Source: Mucilaginibacter agri | GTDB taxonomy: Bacteria > Bacteroidota > Bacteroidia > Sphingobacteriales > Sphingobacteriaceae | DNA: 64,000 nt | NCBI RefSeq assembly: GCF_009928685.1 | Contig: NZ_WWEO01000039.1 | Location: 238,911 to 302,910, forward strand | Reading direction: 5' to 3' | Shown: piece after piece, positions 9,190 to 18,273 of the stretch | Layout: every line of letters begins with the position of its first letter | How positions within the stretch are numbered: the first letter of the stretch is position 1 | Notes under the pieces: generated by a model | What the model saw: the letters and a program-made list of their open reading frames with translations, nothing else | What the model was told of the DNA's origin: nothing | The model's database searches: none | Program-made: the position numbers and the translations under genes

Positions 9190-9741
9190 TTAATTAAAAC
9201 TTTTTCTTAACTGCTGAATAGCCATTCTTAACCTTGTTTTAATAGTACCCAAAGGCACGCCGAGTTCGTCGGCAGCTTCCACATGGGTGTAGCCTTTAAA
9301 ATAAACCAGGTCCAGTATAGACTTTTGTTCAGGTTTTAGCTTTTCAACTAAATCCTTGATACCAAGCAACTCGGGCTTATAAACCGTGTTTTTTTGCTCG
9401 TCTATAAAAGTTACGTTATTTTCCAGTTCCTGGTTTTTGCTTTGGTTTTTAAAGTCTTTGGAGCGGATTTTATCAATAGAAAGATTACGGGCAATATTAA
9501 CCATCCAAGTGAATAGACGGCCTTTTTCTGCGCTGTAGCTCGAAAATGATTGCCAGATTTTGACAAAACTTTCCTGCAAAACATCTTCTGCAACAGCAGT
9601 GTCAATTACAATTCTTACAATCACACCATACAGTGAGGATGAGTACATATCGTACAAAGCTTCGGCGGCAAATTTCTCCCGCTGTCGCAATGCAAGTATG
9701 AGTTCCTCTTCTGTGAGTGATATTTTAGTTCTACGGCTCAA
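9190..9741 (-). CDS. ECF sigma factor (SigK-like), TTG start
   Basis: 183 residues with sigma region 2 (LYDMYSSSLYGVIVRIV, EDVLQESFVKIWQ, FTWMVNIARNLSIDKIRS) and region 4 (LDLVYFKGYTHVEAADELGV, GTIKTRLRMAIQQLRK). No ATG is available in frame before residue 32, so the start must be the TTG at 9741; that is unusual here and may keep synthesis low. The gene lies 24 bases after lipA and 1 base before its anti-sigma gene, so lipA-sigma-antisigma may be one transcript. Confidence 0.9.
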   Translation of the reverse strand: MSRRTKISLTEEELILALRQREKFAAEALYDMYSSSLYGVIVRIVIDTAVAEDVLQESFVKIWQSFSSYSAEKGRLFTWMVNIARNLSIDKIRSKDFKNQSKNQELENNVTFIDEQKNTVYKPELLGIKDLVEKLKPEQKSILDLVYFKGYTHVEAADELGVPLGTIKTRLRMAIQQLRKSFN

Positions 9742-9765
9742 TGATGTGAATGTAGAAAGGATTTA

Positions 9766-10644
9766 TCACATTTCAAACAAATGTTTTTCAGCATGGTATG
9801 ATGAACGTACCAGGGGGCCACTTTCTACATATTTAAAACCCATTTCCTCACCAATTTGTTTGTACCGTTTAAATTGATCTGGATGTATCCAGTCTATCAC
9901 CGGGTGATGGGTGCGGGTTGGCTGTAAATATTGTCCTAGTGTAAGTATGTGAACGCCAGCTTGTAACAGGTCGCCCATTGCTTCTACTACATCTTCTTCC
10001 GTTTCGCCCAAGCCAAGCATAATGCCCGATTTGGTGCGTAAACCTGCGGCAGAGATATGGCTAAGGCACTCTAAACTACGGTCGTATTTAGCTTGTATAC
10101 GTACTTCGCGGGTTAGGCGGCGTACGGTCTCCAGATTGTGCGATACCACTTCCGGCCTCACATCGGTAACGCGTTTAAGATTATCCCAGTTGCCTTTAAA
10201 ATCGGGAAGTAAAGTTTCTAAGGTAGTATCAGGGCTTTCGCGGCGGATGGCGTTAATCGTTTCCGCCCAGATAATAGAACCACCATCTTTCAGGTCGTCG
10301 CGGTCAACTGAGGTTATTACACAATGTTTAACCTGCATTAATTTAACCGAATTGGCCACGCGGTTAGGTTCGTCCGTATCAACAGCCAAAGGCCTGCCGG
10401 TTGCAACAGCACAAAAAGAGCATGAGCGGGTACAGATATTACCCAATATCATAAACGTGGCAGTACCAGCACCCCAGCACTCGCCCATATTAGGGCAATT
10501 ACCGCTTTCGCAAATGGTATGCAGTTTATGTGTATCAACCAAACTGCGCACATGTGCATATTCTTTTCCAACTGGCAGCTTAACTCTAAGCCAATCTGGC
10601 TTACGTTGAACCTGGTTTGCCGGTATTACGGGTAAATCAATCAT
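9766..10644 (-). CDS. lipA: Lipoyl synthase
   Basis: Radical SAM enzyme inserting two sulfurs into octanoyl-protein to make the lipoyl cofactor. Both cluster motifs are intact: the auxiliary cluster [12 protein letters not shown] (C45, C50, C56) and the radical SAM cluster CTRSCSFC (C71, C75, C78). The C-terminal region has [14 protein letters not shown] and ends with VRSSYHAE, which supplies the conserved RSSY serine ligand. 292 residues is the normal size. It precedes the ECF sigma gene on the same strand. Confidence 0.97.
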   Translation of the reverse strand: MIDLPVIPANQVQRKPDWLRVKLPVGKEYAHVRSLVDTHKLHTICESGNCPNMGECWGAGTATFMILGNICTRSCSFCAVATGRPLAVDTDEPNRVANSVKLMQVKHCVITSVDRDDLKDGGSIIWAETINAIRRESPDTTLETLLPDFKGNWDNLKRVTDVRPEVVSHNLETVRRLTREVRIQAKYDRSLECLSHISAAGLRTKSGIMLGLGETEEDVVEAMGDLLQAGVHILTLGQYLQPTRTHHPVIDWIHPDQFKRYKQIGEEMGFKYVESGPLVRSSYHAEKHLFEM

Positions 10645-10775
10645 TACACAAATGTAAATAAAAAAGAATAGTGCCCAACCTTCGCGGGTGAGCTCCGTAT
10701 TAAAATCTTACAGGTGGATGATACACATCAAACACCGCGGTTATAAAGAAATAAAATATGTTTCCCCTCGGGGCT

Positions 10776-11105
10776 TTATTGTACCATTAACAACGCTTCC
10801 TCAACCGAGATGCCGCCGTGCGACTGGTCGAGTATGCATTCACCTTCTTTGATCAACAATAGTTGAGGCGATTCGTGGTGTACATGGAAATCTTCGGCTA
10901 CCTGTGCAGAGATAGGGCGAAATTTAATTAGATCTAAAAAATAAAGAGGAATACTGTCGGGCATTTGGTCCCAGTCCATTTCGAACCTTCTGCGGGCCAT
11001 CATGCTGATAGAACAGCGGGTGCTGTGCTTAAAAATTATACTATATCCTTCGTTCTGCTTAATCTCACTTAACTGCTCTGCAGACTCCAACGGTATCCAT
11101 TTCAT
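10776..11105 (-). CDS. ytxJ: Bacilliredoxin-like YtxJ protein
   Basis: 109-residue thioredoxin-fold protein of the DUF2847 (YtxJ/BrxC) family. It contains FKHSTRCSISMMARRRFE, in which a single Cys (C32) replaces the CxxC of thioredoxins, and SPQLLLIKEGECILDQSHGGIS. Members act in de-bacillithiolation or general stress; the redox partner is inferred only. The gene is monocistronic on the minus strand. A short GC hairpin CCCCGAGGGG directly after the stop could terminate transcription weakly. Confidence 0.85.
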   Translation of the reverse strand: MKWIPLESAEQLSEIKQNEGYSIIFKHSTRCSISMMARRRFEMDWDQMPDSIPLYFLDLIKFRPISAQVAEDFHVHHESPQLLLIKEGECILDQSHGGISVEEALLMVQ

Positions 11106-11275
11106 AAAAAGTACGCTGTTAACTATTTATACAAAAGTAAGCCTTAAAACCCCAAAAATGTTTTAACGAATGTAATAGGATGGTAAAAAGGATTAAGAGG
11201 AAAAGAGCCAGAAATCAAGAACCGGAAATCAAAATTGAAGTCGATAAAATGATTTTCGGCAACCGCTGCAGAGTA

Positions 11276-11386
11276 TTAGCGTTTTGCGTGATAAGAGCCG
11301 TAGGCTGGGCACAATTTGTTTGAACACGATGTAAATACGCAACCAAGCGCAACCGTAACCAATGCTAAATAAATTAACTTTTTCAT
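11276..11386 (-). CDS. Very small lipoprotein with a CPAY motif
   Basis: 36 codons from the ATG at 11386 to the TAA at 11276-11278. The product has a lipoprotein signal (MKKLIYLALVTVALG, lipobox FTSC at residues 18-21) followed by only 15 residues, including NKLCPAYGSYH. Tiny outer-membrane or periplasmic lipoproteins with a CPAY motif occur widely in Bacteroidota with no known function. It lies 24 bases downstream of ribH on the same strand and may share its transcript. Being so short it would be missed by usual length cut-offs. Confidence 0.65.
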   Translation of the reverse strand: MKKLIYLALVTVALGCVFTSCSNKLCPAYGSYHAKR

Positions 11387-11413
11387 TTTATAAATCTGTA
11401 TTGGGATTTAATC

Positions 11414-11911
11414 TTATAGTTTAAAAGTATTTGCTAAATCAGCCATTTTAATGGCTGTAATTGCGGCTTCGTCGCCCTTATTGCCGTGCTTGCCGCCAGA
11501 GCGGTCTTCAGCTTGCTGTTGGTTATCAGTAGTAAGTACGCCGAAAATTACCGGCTTGTTATATTTTAAACCAACATTGCTTAAACCATTGGCTACAGCA
11601 TTGCAAATAAAGTCAAAGTGCCTTGTTTCGCCCTGAATTACACATCCGAGGCAAATCACTGCATCTAAGTTAACAATATTTTTCAACAAAATATCTGCCC
11701 CAGAAATTAATTCGAAGCTACCTGGTACCGCATAAGTGTGGATATGATCGGGCTCAGCACCGTGATTAATAAGGCTTTGGTAGGCACCCTCATAAAGGGC
11801 ATTGGTTATGGCCGCGTTCCACTCAGCTGTAACTATACCAAAGCGGTAAGGTGCAGCCGAGGGAACGGTGGTCTCAGAAAAATCTGATAAGTTTTTTAAC
11901 TGTGTAGCCAT
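11414..11911 (-). CDS. ribH: 6,7-dimethyl-8-ribityllumazine synthase
   Basis: Penultimate enzyme of riboflavin synthesis. Family motifs are all present: FGIVTAEWNAAITNALYEGA, VPGSFELISGADILL, the CVIQGETRHFDFIC segment with the conserved G-E-T-x-H-F, and KPVIFGVLTTDNQQQAEDR. 165 residues is the normal length. The start codon overlaps the stop of the upstream TPR gene by one base, so translation of the two is coupled. Confidence 0.97.
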   Translation of the reverse strand: MATQLKNLSDFSETTVPSAAPYRFGIVTAEWNAAITNALYEGAYQSLINHGAEPDHIHTYAVPGSFELISGADILLKNIVNLDAVICLGCVIQGETRHFDFICNAVANGLSNVGLKYNKPVIFGVLTTDNQQQAEDRSGGKHGNKGDEAAITAIKMADLANTFKL

Positions 11912-12588
11912 TATAATTTTGCTTCAGCGCGGGCAATATATTCATCTATATTTTGGCCTTCGCTGCTATCGCTGTAATCTGTTTTGATCTTTTTGTACGT
12001 ATCAACAGCAGATTTGTTATCTTTTTGTGCTTCGTACACTAAACCAAGTTTCTTTAAGTAAAGCGGGGTTAAGAATTTATTGTTGGCTTTATCAGCAGCT
12101 TTTTTGAAAAAGCCTGCAGCTTTGTCTAAATCTTTTAACTCAACATAAGCATCGCCGGTACCGCCTAAAGCTTCTGCAGCAACCATGCTGTCATCACCAC
12201 GGTAGTTGGTAAGGTTATCGATAGCTTTGCGGTATTCGCCTTTGTTTAAGTAAGCAATACCCAGGTAGTAGTAAGCTAAGTTAGCTGCTTTGGTGTTGCT
12301 ATAATCGGCAATAATTTTTTCGAAGCCAGGGTAGCTGCCATCGCCTTTGATTGCTTTATCCCAGTCTTTTTTACCCCAATTATCTTGCGCAACGTGCATT
12401 TGATCAGCCGCTTGCGTTTCGCGTGGAGCCAGGTATACTTTCTGATAAACAAAGTAAATAACAACCAATGCAAGAATGGCTGCAATAATAAATGTTAGGC
12501 TTTTTTGATTCTCGCGCACAAAATTTCCGGTGTGCCCAGCATCTTTTGTTTGGTTCTCTACTTTAGTATTCACCTGAGTGTTTGACAT
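11911..12588 (-). CDS. Membrane-anchored tetratricopeptide repeat protein (YfgM-like)
   Basis: 225 residues. A cytosolic N-terminus of about 28 residues precedes one transmembrane helix at 29-49 (LTFIIAAILALVVIYFVYQ). Three to four TPR-like helix pairs then follow (ANLAYYYLGIAYLNKGEYRKAIDNL, ALGGTGDAYVELKDLDKAAGFF, LTPLYLKKLGLVYEAQKDNKSAVDTYKKI). The architecture is that of YfgM, a periplasmic chaperone-associated protein, though family membership is inferred from layout. It is the first gene of a two- or three-gene unit with ribH. Confidence 0.8.
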   Translation of the reverse strand: MSNTQVNTKVENQTKDAGHTGNFVRENQKSLTFIIAAILALVVIYFVYQKVYLAPRETQAADQMHVAQDNWGKKDWDKAIKGDGSYPGFEKIIADYSNTKAANLAYYYLGIAYLNKGEYRKAIDNLTNYRGDDSMVAAEALGGTGDAYVELKDLDKAAGFFKKAADKANNKFLTPLYLKKLGLVYEAQKDNKSAVDTYKKIKTDYSDSSEGQNIDEYIARAEAKL

Positions 12589-12863
12589 TTTTATTTTAAA
12601 ATTAGGAGTGCAAAAATACGGTTTTCCTAATTCTATACAATAGCTTTTAAACTAAATAGTTATAGTTAAATTATTTATAACGAAGGAAACTGCTATAATG
12701 TTAGCCTAATGGCCCAAAATCAAATGGTTTATCCACGTTGATCCATATTCAAGTTGTACAAATTAGCGGGTGCATAGTGGCAGCATCATAAAGCATGTCG
12801 TCAACATTAATATCAGTTTTTCTTTTAAATCAGCCCGTAGTTTAAAACCCTGCAGCTAATTGC

Positions 12864-12871
12864 TAACTTTG
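12864..12871 (+). promoter_or_regulatory. Candidate recF -7 element
   Basis: TAACTTTG matches TAnnTTTG and ends 10 bases before the recF ATG, which would give a leader of only a few bases. A good -33 element is not seen. Confidence 0.45.
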
Positions 12872-12881
12872 AAACCTTATT

Positions 12882-13988
12882 ATGTACTTGCAGCAATTAT
12901 CTGTTATCAACTTTAAAAACTATGCCGAAGCCAGGCTCGATCTGAGCCCCGGCGTTAATGCTTTTACAGGTAATAACGGTGCGGGTAAAACTAACTTGCT
13001 CGATGCTATTCACTACCTGTCACTCTGTAAAAGTTATTTTAACCCGATAGATAGTCAGCAGATTAAGCAGGGTAGCGATTTTTTTATCGTTAGCGGATCC
13101 TTTATCAAAAATGACCAGACCGAAACAGTTGCATGTTCAGTAAAAAAGAACCAGAAAAAGCAGTTTAAGCGTAATAAGAAAGATTATCAGCGTCTGGCCG
13201 ATCACATTGGGTTGTTTCCGTTAGTTATGGTTTCGCCTTATGATGTAAGTATTATTATAGAAGGAAGCGAAGAGCGCCGTCGTTTTGTAGATAATGTAAT
13301 ATCGCAAACCGACAACCAATATCTCGATGAGCTGATTGCTTATAATAAACTATTGGTAAATCGTAATGCAGTGCTTAAGCGCATGAACGAGAGCGGCCGC
13401 TTTGACATCAGTCTGCTTGAAGTTTATGACGAACAGTTGGTGCCCCTAGGCACACGGATATTTGAAAAACGTAAAGCTTTTATGGATGTGTTTACACCCA
13501 TATTTAACGAGCATTACCATTTTATTACAGACAGTGCGGAGGATGTAGAACTGATTTACGAGTCGCAGTTGTTACAAGAAAGTCTGGCTGATTTGTTATT
13601 GAAATATGCTGATCGCGACAGGGTATTGCAACGCACATCGGCCGGTATACACCGCGATGATCTTTTGTTTAGCATTCACGGCATGCCAATGAAGAAGTTC
13701 GGTTCGCAGGGGCAACAAAAATCTTTTCTGATAGCGTTAAAATTAGCGCAGTATACCTTTTTATATCAACAAAAAGGATTTAAACCTTTGCTGCTGCTCG
13801 ACGATATATTTGATAAGCTAGACGAGCTGCGCGTTACCAAGCTAATGCAAATGGTATCTGACCATAACTTTGGGCAGGTATTTATAACCGACACCAGCGA
13901 ACAGAGGGTGGCTGCTGTGCTTAACGGCATCAACGAAAATTATAAGTTATTTAAAGTTTCTGGAGGGGAAGCAAATGCGGAAGACTAA
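12882..13988 (+). CDS. recF: Recombination and replication-restart protein RecF
   Basis: Loads RecA at single-strand gaps with RecO and RecR. 368 residues. Walker A GNNGAGKT is at 30-37, the ABC signature is in GSQGQQKSFLIALKLAQ, and Walker B is LLLLDDIFDKLDE. The C-terminal end overlaps the start of the DUF721 gene by 14 bases, as is common in Bacteroidota where recF and a DciA-like gene form a pair. Confidence 0.96.
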   Translation: MYLQQLSVINFKNYAEARLDLSPGVNAFTGNNGAGKTNLLDAIHYLSLCKSYFNPIDSQQIKQGSDFFIVSGSFIKNDQTETVACSVKKNQKKQFKRNKKDYQRLADHIGLFPLVMVSPYDVSIIIEGSEERRRFVDNVISQTDNQYLDELIAYNKLLVNRNAVLKRMNESGRFDISLLEVYDEQLVPLGTRIFEKRKAFMDVFTPIFNEHYHFITDSAEDVELIYESQLLQESLADLLLKYADRDRVLQRTSAGIHRDDLLFSIHGMPMKKFGSQGQQKSFLIALKLAQYTFLYQQKGFKPLLLLDDIFDKLDELRVTKLMQMVSDHNFGQVFITDTSEQRVAAVLNGINENYKLFKVSGGEANAED

Positions 13989-14265
13989 CGACAAAACGCT
14001 GAAAGATGCCATTGAGCAAATGATGCAGGTGTACAAGATCAAACGAAAATTTGATGAAACCGGTATAACCGCAGCATGGCCAGGTTTGGTAGGCAAATCT
14101 GTAGCCAATCGTACCAAAGAGCTTTTTATACGCGACCGAAAGTTATTTCTACGACTAGAGTCCTCGGTGATTAAAAACGAGTTAATGCTGGTACGCTCCC
14201 AAATTATCGAAAAAATAAATGAGCAGTCGGGCTCAGATCTTGTAGAAGATATTATCTTCCTTTAG
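13975..14265 (+). CDS. DUF721 (DciA-like) protein
   Basis: 96-residue protein of the DUF721 family, related to the replicative helicase loader DciA. It contains DAIEQMMQVYKIKRKFDETG, AAWPGLVGKSVANRTKELFIRDRKLFLRL and LVRSQIIEKINEQSG. It overlaps recF by 14 bases and is convergent with, and overlaps by 14 bases, the small membrane gene at 14252. The helicase-loading role is inferred from the family and its neighbour. Confidence 0.88.
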   Translation: MRKTNDKTLKDAIEQMMQVYKIKRKFDETGITAAWPGLVGKSVANRTKELFIRDRKLFLRLESSVIKNELMLVRSQIIEKINEQSGSDLVEDIIFL

Positions 14266-14449
14266 ATATCCGGAAACGATGGTATAAATCGTCGCGGATT
14301 AAACAGTAAGCGATAAGCAAAAGACCCGGTACCCAAAATGCAAGTTGAACTTCGGGGTGATTAGCAAAAAGGTCAATGCCTCCTAAAATGATCAAGGGGA
14401 TTGAAACAATATAGATCACGTATCTCAGTAACAATTTTAAATTGCTCAT
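14252..14449 (-). CDS. Small two-helix membrane protein
   Basis: 65 residues with two hydrophobic helices (about 6-28 and 35-52) and a basic tail (RDDLYHRFRISKGR). No family is recognised. Its 3' end overlaps the DUF721 gene by 14 bases on the opposite strand. Support comes from the clean membrane topology and the intergenic start. Confidence 0.55.
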   Translation of the reverse strand: MSNLKLLLRYVIYIVSIPLIILGGIDLFANHPEVQLAFWVPGLLLIAYCLIRDDLYHRFRISKGR

Positions 14450-14579
14450 GACGGGTATTATTTGGAGTTTATTATTAGTAGTAAGGAGTTTTTAAATAGT
14501 CACAAACCTGTAAGTGGTTTACCAGCAGGCCTGTAAAGTAAAACTACATATTACGAATATTAAATTCTGATAAAATAGA

Positions 14580-14616
14580 AATAACGGACTAGAATTACCT
14601 GTCCGTTATTTTTATT
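14580..14616 (-). terminator. ndk terminator
   Basis: AATAACGGAC (14580-14589) pairs with GTCCGTTATT (14601-14610). U-rich tracts follow on both strands, so it may also serve transcripts from the left. Confidence 0.8.
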
Positions 14617-14635
14617 TCTTCTAGAGAAATTTTAA

Positions 14636-15055
14636 TTAAACTCTTTCGAAAGCTGAAAAATAGAAAGCACCTTCAATAGCTGCATTCTCGTCAGAATCAG
14701 AACCATGTACTGCATTAGCCTCGATAGACTCTGCAAAACGGTTACGGATAGTGCCTTCTTCTGCTTTTTTCGGATCTGTTGCGCCGATCAGTTTACGGAA
14801 ATCTTCAACAGCGTTATCTTTTTCAAGAATCGCTGCAACGATTGGTCCGCTCGACATAAAGTTTACCAGGTCTTTGTAAAAAGGGCGGTCTTTATGTACC
14901 GCGTAAAACTCACCTGCTTTTTCTGGGGTCAGTGCAGTAAGTTTCATAGCTTTTATGCTGAAACCGGCTTTGATGATCTGGTCTAAAATACCACCGATAT
15001 GTCCGTTAGCAACGGCATCGGGTTTAATCATTGTAAAAGTTTTGTTATTTTCCAT
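14636..15055 (-). CDS. ndk: Nucleoside diphosphate kinase
   Basis: Transfers gamma-phosphate between nucleoside triphosphates and diphosphates. From the ATG at 15055 the product has 139 residues, the usual size, starting [15 protein letters not shown]. An upstream in-frame ATG at 15076 would add seven residues not found in the family and is rejected. The active-site His lies in [12 protein letters not shown], and RFAES and the GSD motif are intact. Confidence 0.97.
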   Translation of the reverse strand: MENNKTFTMIKPDAVANGHIGGILDQIIKAGFSIKAMKLTALTPEKAGEFYAVHKDRPFYKDLVNFMSSGPIVAAILEKDNAVEDFRKLIGATDPKKAEEGTIRNRFAESIEANAVHGSDSDENAAIEGAFYFSAFERV

Positions 15056-15126
15056 TGTGTCGCAAAATTGCCGCAAAAGTAACTTTTTATGCTGATAATT
15101 AAAGAGTTTAAGGTAAATAAACGTAA

Positions 15127-15155
15127 TTGCTATTTAATTTATTTAATTAGCTTTG
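15127..15155 (+). promoter_or_regulatory. nrnA promoter
   Basis: TTG at 15127-15129 and TAGCTTTG at 15148-15155 are separated by 18 bases. The ATG is 20 bases further on. Confidence 0.65.
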
Positions 15156-15174
15156 CACTTCGTTTTTTTGATTA

Positions 15175-16185
15175 ATGTTAGATATTACAGCGCTTGCCGA
15201 CCTGTTGTCGCAGCCTAAAAAGATAGTTATTACTACCCATCATAAACCAGATGGCGATGCATTAGGCTCGTCGTTAGGTTTATATAATTATTTGATCCAA
15301 CGTGGCCACCACGCCAGAGTAATTACTCCGACAGACTATCCACAATATTTTGAGTGGATGCCGGGTAACGAGGATGTGATCATTTACACTGACCATGTGG
15401 AGCAATCTAACGAGCTGGTTGCCGCAGCCGACATTATTTTCTGCTTAGATTTTAATACCCTAAGCCGTATTAACGAGCTTGGCGAGGAGGTTGGCAAAAG
15501 CGATGCATATAAAATAATGATAGACCACCACCTGGAGCCTCAGGATTTTGATGATTATCGTTACTGGAATATCAATGCCTGTGCAACAGCCCAACTCGTT
15601 TATGATTTTATTGCCATAGAACTTAATGATAAGGCCCTTGTAAATAAGGATGTGGCCACCTGTTTATATACAGGTATAATGACCGACTCCGGCTCGTTCC
15701 GTTTACCCAATACAACATCTGCAGTACACCGCACCGTTGCCGACCTTATTGATGCAGGTGCTGTAAACTGGCGCATACACGAGTTGGTATACAATAGTGC
15801 TACCGAAAATCGTTTACGTTTTCTGGGGCACTGTTTGGCTAATAAATTAGAGGTGTTGCAGGAGTTTAACACAGCTATTATTACGGTTACCAGCGAAGAG
15901 TTAAAGCAATACGATATTAACACCGGAGATACCGAAGGAATTGTTAACTATGCACTTTCGATTTCAGGTATCCGTTTAGCGGCATTTATCGTACAACGCA
16001 AGGATAAGGTGAAGTTATCTTTACGATCTAAGGGAGAATTTCCGGCGAACGAGATCTGTAAGAAATATTTTAACGGCGGTGGGCATCGCAATGCAGCCGG
16101 CGGGGCATCAGATGATAGCCTCGAAAATGTAATTGCACAGTTTAAATCAATTTTACCAAACTATAAAACACTTTTAATTCAGTAA
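15175..16185 (+). CDS. nrnA: DHH/DHHA1 phosphoesterase (NrnA: nanoRNase/pAp phosphatase)
   Basis: Degrades short oligoribonucleotides and 3'-phosphoadenosine 5'-phosphate. The DHH domain has HHKPDGDALGSS (D26, D28), CLDFNT and the DHH triad at 117-119. The C-terminal DHHA1 domain has the nucleic-acid-binding GGGHRNAAGG. 336 residues matches NrnA. It is seven bases from the first FKBP gene, so the two are probably cotranscribed. Confidence 0.92.
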   Translation: MLDITALADLLSQPKKIVITTHHKPDGDALGSSLGLYNYLIQRGHHARVITPTDYPQYFEWMPGNEDVIIYTDHVEQSNELVAAADIIFCLDFNTLSRINELGEEVGKSDAYKIMIDHHLEPQDFDDYRYWNINACATAQLVYDFIAIELNDKALVNKDVATCLYTGIMTDSGSFRLPNTTSAVHRTVADLIDAGAVNWRIHELVYNSATENRLRFLGHCLANKLEVLQEFNTAIITVTSEELKQYDINTGDTEGIVNYALSISGIRLAAFIVQRKDKVKLSLRSKGEFPANEICKKYFNGGGHRNAAGGASDDSLENVIAQFKSILPNYKTLLIQ

Positions 16186-16191
16186 ATAGAA

Positions 16192-17160
16192 ATGAAAAAA
16201 AACTTAATGGTTTTCGCGGTTGCGGCTATTGGCTTGGCCAGCTGTAACGGTGGATTTAAAAAAGGAGATGGCGGGTTACTTTACAATATTGTTGATGATA
16301 AAACAACACCTGTTATTAAAGGCGGCGACTTTTTGAGCGCAAATATCATCACCAAAACCGATGGAGATTCTGTACTATATAGCAGCTATGATGCCGGTAA
16401 ACCGGTAGCATTCCCAATGCCGGCTAAACTACCTTACAAAGGTGATGTTTATTCTGCATTATTGATGATGAGCGAAGGCGATAGCGCGGTTATTAAAATC
16501 AATGCCGATTCGTTATTTAAAAAGAACTTACCTAAGCCTCCAGGCTTTAAAGGTAAATACATTATTTACGAAGTTAAGATCAACAAAGTAATTCAAAAAG
16601 GTACTTTAAGCGATCAGGTGTTTGCAAGTAAAATTGATGACTACTTTAAAGCAGAGGCTGAAAAAGTTAAAGGTTTAGAGCCGGGAAAAATTTCTAAATA
16701 CATTGCCGATAACAAACTTAACGTTACCAAAACAGATTCTGGCTTATACTACCAGATAACCACTCCGGGTAGCGGTCCGCTGCCGGTTAAAGGCGATACT
16801 GTTGTAGTTAACTACACCGGTAAATTTTTAAACGGTAAAGTATTTGATACCAGCGTTAAATCTGTCGCCGAAAAAGCTAAAATGCTTAATCCAATGGCTC
16901 CATATCAGCCAATCCACATCCCGGTAGGTGTTGGTGGTGTTATCCCTGGTTGGGACCAAGGCTTACGCCTGTTAAACAAAGGTGCAAAAGCAACTTTCGT
17001 AATCCCGTCTAGCCTTGCTTACGGCGAGCGTGGCATGCAGGCTATCGGCCCATACACTCCGCTTACTTTCGACGTAGAGATTGTTAATATTATTAAGCCA
17101 AACCCTAACGCACCTAAACCCGTTGTGCCTCAATTGCCAGGCCAGCCAGCCGTTAGATAA
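16192..17160 (+). CDS. FKBP-type peptidyl-prolyl isomerase lipoprotein
   Basis: Catalyses prolyl isomerisation in the cell envelope. A lipoprotein signal with lipobox LASC (C19) is followed by an N-terminal FKBP-like region (30-150) and a C-terminal FKBP domain (185-305) with VNYTGKFLNGKVFDTS, VIPGWDQGLRLLNKGAKATF and SLAYGERGM. 322 residues. Members of this group include the gliding protein GldI, but specific assignment is not justified. Followed by a strong terminator at 17174. Confidence 0.9.
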   Translation: MKKNLMVFAVAAIGLASCNGGFKKGDGGLLYNIVDDKTTPVIKGGDFLSANIITKTDGDSVLYSSYDAGKPVAFPMPAKLPYKGDVYSALLMMSEGDSAVIKINADSLFKKNLPKPPGFKGKYIIYEVKINKVIQKGTLSDQVFASKIDDYFKAEAEKVKGLEPGKISKYIADNKLNVTKTDSGLYYQITTPGSGPLPVKGDTVVVNYTGKFLNGKVFDTSVKSVAEKAKMLNPMAPYQPIHIPVGVGGVIPGWDQGLRLLNKGAKATFVIPSSLAYGERGMQAIGPYTPLTFDVEIVNIIKPNPNAPKPVVPQLPGQPAVR

Positions 17161-17173
17161 TTAAAAACTAACT

Positions 17174-17207
17174 AAAGGCCGTGTATTCAAAATACACGGC
17201 CTTTTTT
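17174..17207 (+). terminator. Terminator between the two FKBP genes
   Basis: GGCCGTGTATT and its complement AATACACGGCC enclose a three-base loop, followed by TTTTTT. Confidence 0.9.
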
Positions 17208-17214
17208 CTGAGAT

Positions 17215-18219
17215 ATGATGAAAAGGATTCTTTTATACGCATTTGGTTTTGGTTTGCTGGCTACCGCCGCAAAAGCACAAAACACCACTATTACCCCCAA
17301 AGGTGCGCAGTACCAATTGCTTACGCATAATGCAGGCCCACGTATTAAGCTCGATGATATTGTTACTTTTCAGGTGATAGAGAAAACCGATAAAGATTCG
17401 GTATTATTCAGTACTTATACAGCAGGCCACCCGGTACAAATTAAATGTCAGGGTTCGCAAAATGTTGCCGATATGATGGATATATTTCCATTGTTAACTG
17501 TTAAGGACAGTGCTTTGGTGCGTGTGCCTGTTGATTCTGTATTTAAAGGCCACGAAACAGAACGCCCTCCATTTTTACCTGCTAAAAGCTTTATCACTTT
17601 TGTGCTGAAGATAGAAAAGGTACAATCTATGGCAGAAGCTATTGCCGAAAGAAATGCCGGTATTGCTAAAATGCAACAAGGTGAGGTTGTGGCGGCTAAT
17701 CAATACATTGTTGACAATAAGCTGGCTGTAAAAACTACTCCAAGTGGTTTAAAATATATTATTACCCAGCCATCAACAGGGCGTAAGCCTGTAGTTGGCG
17801 ATACCTTGTTGGTGAACTACACAGGCCGTACCCTAAGTGGTAAGGTTTTCGATTCTAGCATTCAAAGTGTAGCGCAGGCATCGGGCTTACAACAGCCAGG
17901 CCGTAACTACGAGCCTATTAAGGTTATTGTTGGTCAGGGCCAGGTAATACCGGGTTGGGACGAAGGCTTACTATTGTTAAACCAAGGTTCTAAGGCCACT
18001 TTCATTATCCCTTCAACCTTGGCATACGGTGCTCAAGGGGCGGGCGAAGACATTGCTCCTTACAGCACACTGGTATTTGATGTTGATTTGGTAAAGGTTA
18101 GCCCGGCGCCGCATAAGGCACCGGCAGCAAAACCAGCAACGGCGGCTACTTCAGCTAAAAAAACAACCACTGCAACCGCGAAGAAGTCGACCACTGCGAA
18201 GAAGACAACCAAGCAATAA
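17215..18219 (+). CDS. Second FKBP-type peptidyl-prolyl isomerase, Lys/Ala/Thr-rich tail
   Basis: Paralogue of the preceding gene. It has a cleavable signal peptide (ending AKAQ, about residue 22) but no lipobox, an N-terminal FKBP-like half and a C-terminal FKBP domain (LLVNYTGRTLSGKVFDSS, VIPGWDEGLLLLNQGSKATF, LAYGAQGAGE). The last 35 residues are a repetitive Ala/Lys/Thr tail (KKTTTATAKKSTTAKKTTKQ), which might contact the cell wall or DNA or simply be disordered. It follows a terminator, so it probably has its own weak promoter or depends on read-through. Confidence 0.9.
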   Translation: MMKRILLYAFGFGLLATAAKAQNTTITPKGAQYQLLTHNAGPRIKLDDIVTFQVIEKTDKDSVLFSTYTAGHPVQIKCQGSQNVADMMDIFPLLTVKDSALVRVPVDSVFKGHETERPPFLPAKSFITFVLKIEKVQSMAEAIAERNAGIAKMQQGEVVAANQYIVDNKLAVKTTPSGLKYIITQPSTGRKPVVGDTLLVNYTGRTLSGKVFDSSIQSVAQASGLQQPGRNYEPIKVIVGQGQVIPGWDEGLLLLNQGSKATFIIPSTLAYGAQGAGEDIAPYSTLVFDVDLVKVSPAPHKAPAAKPATAATSAKKTTTATAKKSTTAKKTTKQ

Positions 18220-18230
18220 AATAATTAACA

Positions 18231-18263
18231 AAAAGCCTTCTGCCAATAACAGAAGGCTTTTTA
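18231..18263 (+). terminator. Terminator after the second FKBP gene
   Basis: AAAAGCCTTCTG (18231-18242) pairs with CAGAAGGCTTTT (18250-18261), with a T-run at the end. Confidence 0.9.
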
Positions 18264-18269
18264 CATTTG
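18262..18269 (+). promoter_or_regulatory. tatD -7 element, nearly leaderless
   Basis: TACATTTG matches TAnnTTTG and ends only four bases before the tatD ATG. If used, the transcript starts at or next to the start codon. Confidence 0.5.
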
Positions 18270-18273
18270 CAGC

